Shown here: positions 29,146-29,258 of the stretch, piece after piece
Layout: each line of letters opens with the position of its first letter
How positions within the stretch are numbered: the stretch's first letter is position 1
Source: Bacteroidota bacterium
Lineage (GTDB): Bacteria; Bacteroidota; Bacteroidia; Chitinophagales; UBA2359
Assembly: GCA_020627525.1 (NCBI GenBank)
Contig: JAHDGP010000012.1
Span: 1-29,258 of the forward strand
Direction: 5' to 3'
Length of the DNA: 29,258 nucleotides
Notes under the pieces: generated by a model
The model's database searches: none
What the model saw: only the letters and a program-made list of their open reading frames with translations
What the model was told of the DNA's origin: nothing
Position numbers and translations under genes: made by a program

Positions 29146-29258
29146 GGCAATATCTTTAAGTGGTTCTTCGTAATCGCAATTTACCTGCAATACAGGTTTT
29201 TTTCCGTTAAAGGCGGGTTAATCTTGTCAGGTAACATCAAAACGAAAGGGATAGGTGT
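29146..29258. other. Right-edge region upstream of DUF4294, no gene resolved
   Basis: The minus strand is open from the edge to a TAA near 29181, with 25 readable codons (ending EKNLYCR). It could be the end of an upstream gene, but it is too short to identify. A 5-base stem (ACCTG/CAGGT, 29183-29197) is followed on the plus strand by seven T; no plus-strand gene leads into it. No clear Bacteroidota promoter is recognised. Confidence 0.3.

Noticed and set aside
29183..29203. Stem ACCTG/CAGGT followed by seven T as a terminator
   Set aside because: The stem is only 5 bases, and the T run serves plus-strand transcripts, for which there is no gene here.
1..29258. tRNA, rRNA, CRISPR array, transposase or insertion sequence
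   Set aside because: Nearly all of the window is accounted for by coding frames, and no clover-leaf, spaced repeat or transposase motif was seen.

Overview
The window is almost entirely one minus-strand block of nonribosomal peptide synthetase (NRPS) genes, read from right to left, from an AT-rich Bacteroidota genome, probably a flavobacterium. Support for this comes from the DUF4294 gene at the right edge, a family known from Bacteroidota, from the AT-rich NRPS genes, and from the lack of strong Shine-Dalgarno sites.

Layout in order of transcription. 29145-28522: DUF4294 exported protein. 28513-27806: DUF2306 membrane protein. At about 27790 there is an abrupt junction beside a 9-base C tract. 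27721-22991: NRPS-A, a synthetase cut at its 5' end inside an adenylation (A) domain, with a second A domain interrupted by a methyltransferase. 22986-16438: NRPS-B (C-A-T-C-A-T; codes read as Phe and Asp). 16429-14621: a cobalamin-binding radical SAM enzyme. 14568-11248: NRPS-C (C-A-T; aromatic code). 11223 to beyond the left edge: NRPS-D (C-A[FkbM methyltransferase]-T-C-A-T-C-A-T-TE; codes Thr, Val, Ala). Gaps between genes in the NRPS block are 4, 8, 52 and 24 bases, so it reads as one operon. No promoter is visible inside it.

How the genes work together. NRPS-B, NRPS-C, NRPS-D and, unexpectedly, the radical SAM enzyme all begin with the same roughly 53-residue TubC-like docking domain. 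NRPS-A, NRPS-B and NRPS-C end in related short acidic/aromatic tails (ending YNEISI, YNEFEI, YKHKITF) that look like the partner peptides. The colinear reading is X0 - X1(methyl?) - Phe - Asp - Phe/Tyr - Thr(O-methyl?) - Val - Ala, released by the C-terminal thioesterase. The radical SAM enzyme is predicted to be recruited to a carrier-bound intermediate by docking, most simply on the tail of NRPS-B.

The most interesting points are the radical SAM enzyme fused to an NRPS docking domain, two different methyltransferase insertions at two different places in A domains, and the truncated right end. That end is either a real deletion or insertion boundary or an assembly join: base composition and gene content change at the same point. 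All similarity statements are from reading the sequence by eye; no database was searched.
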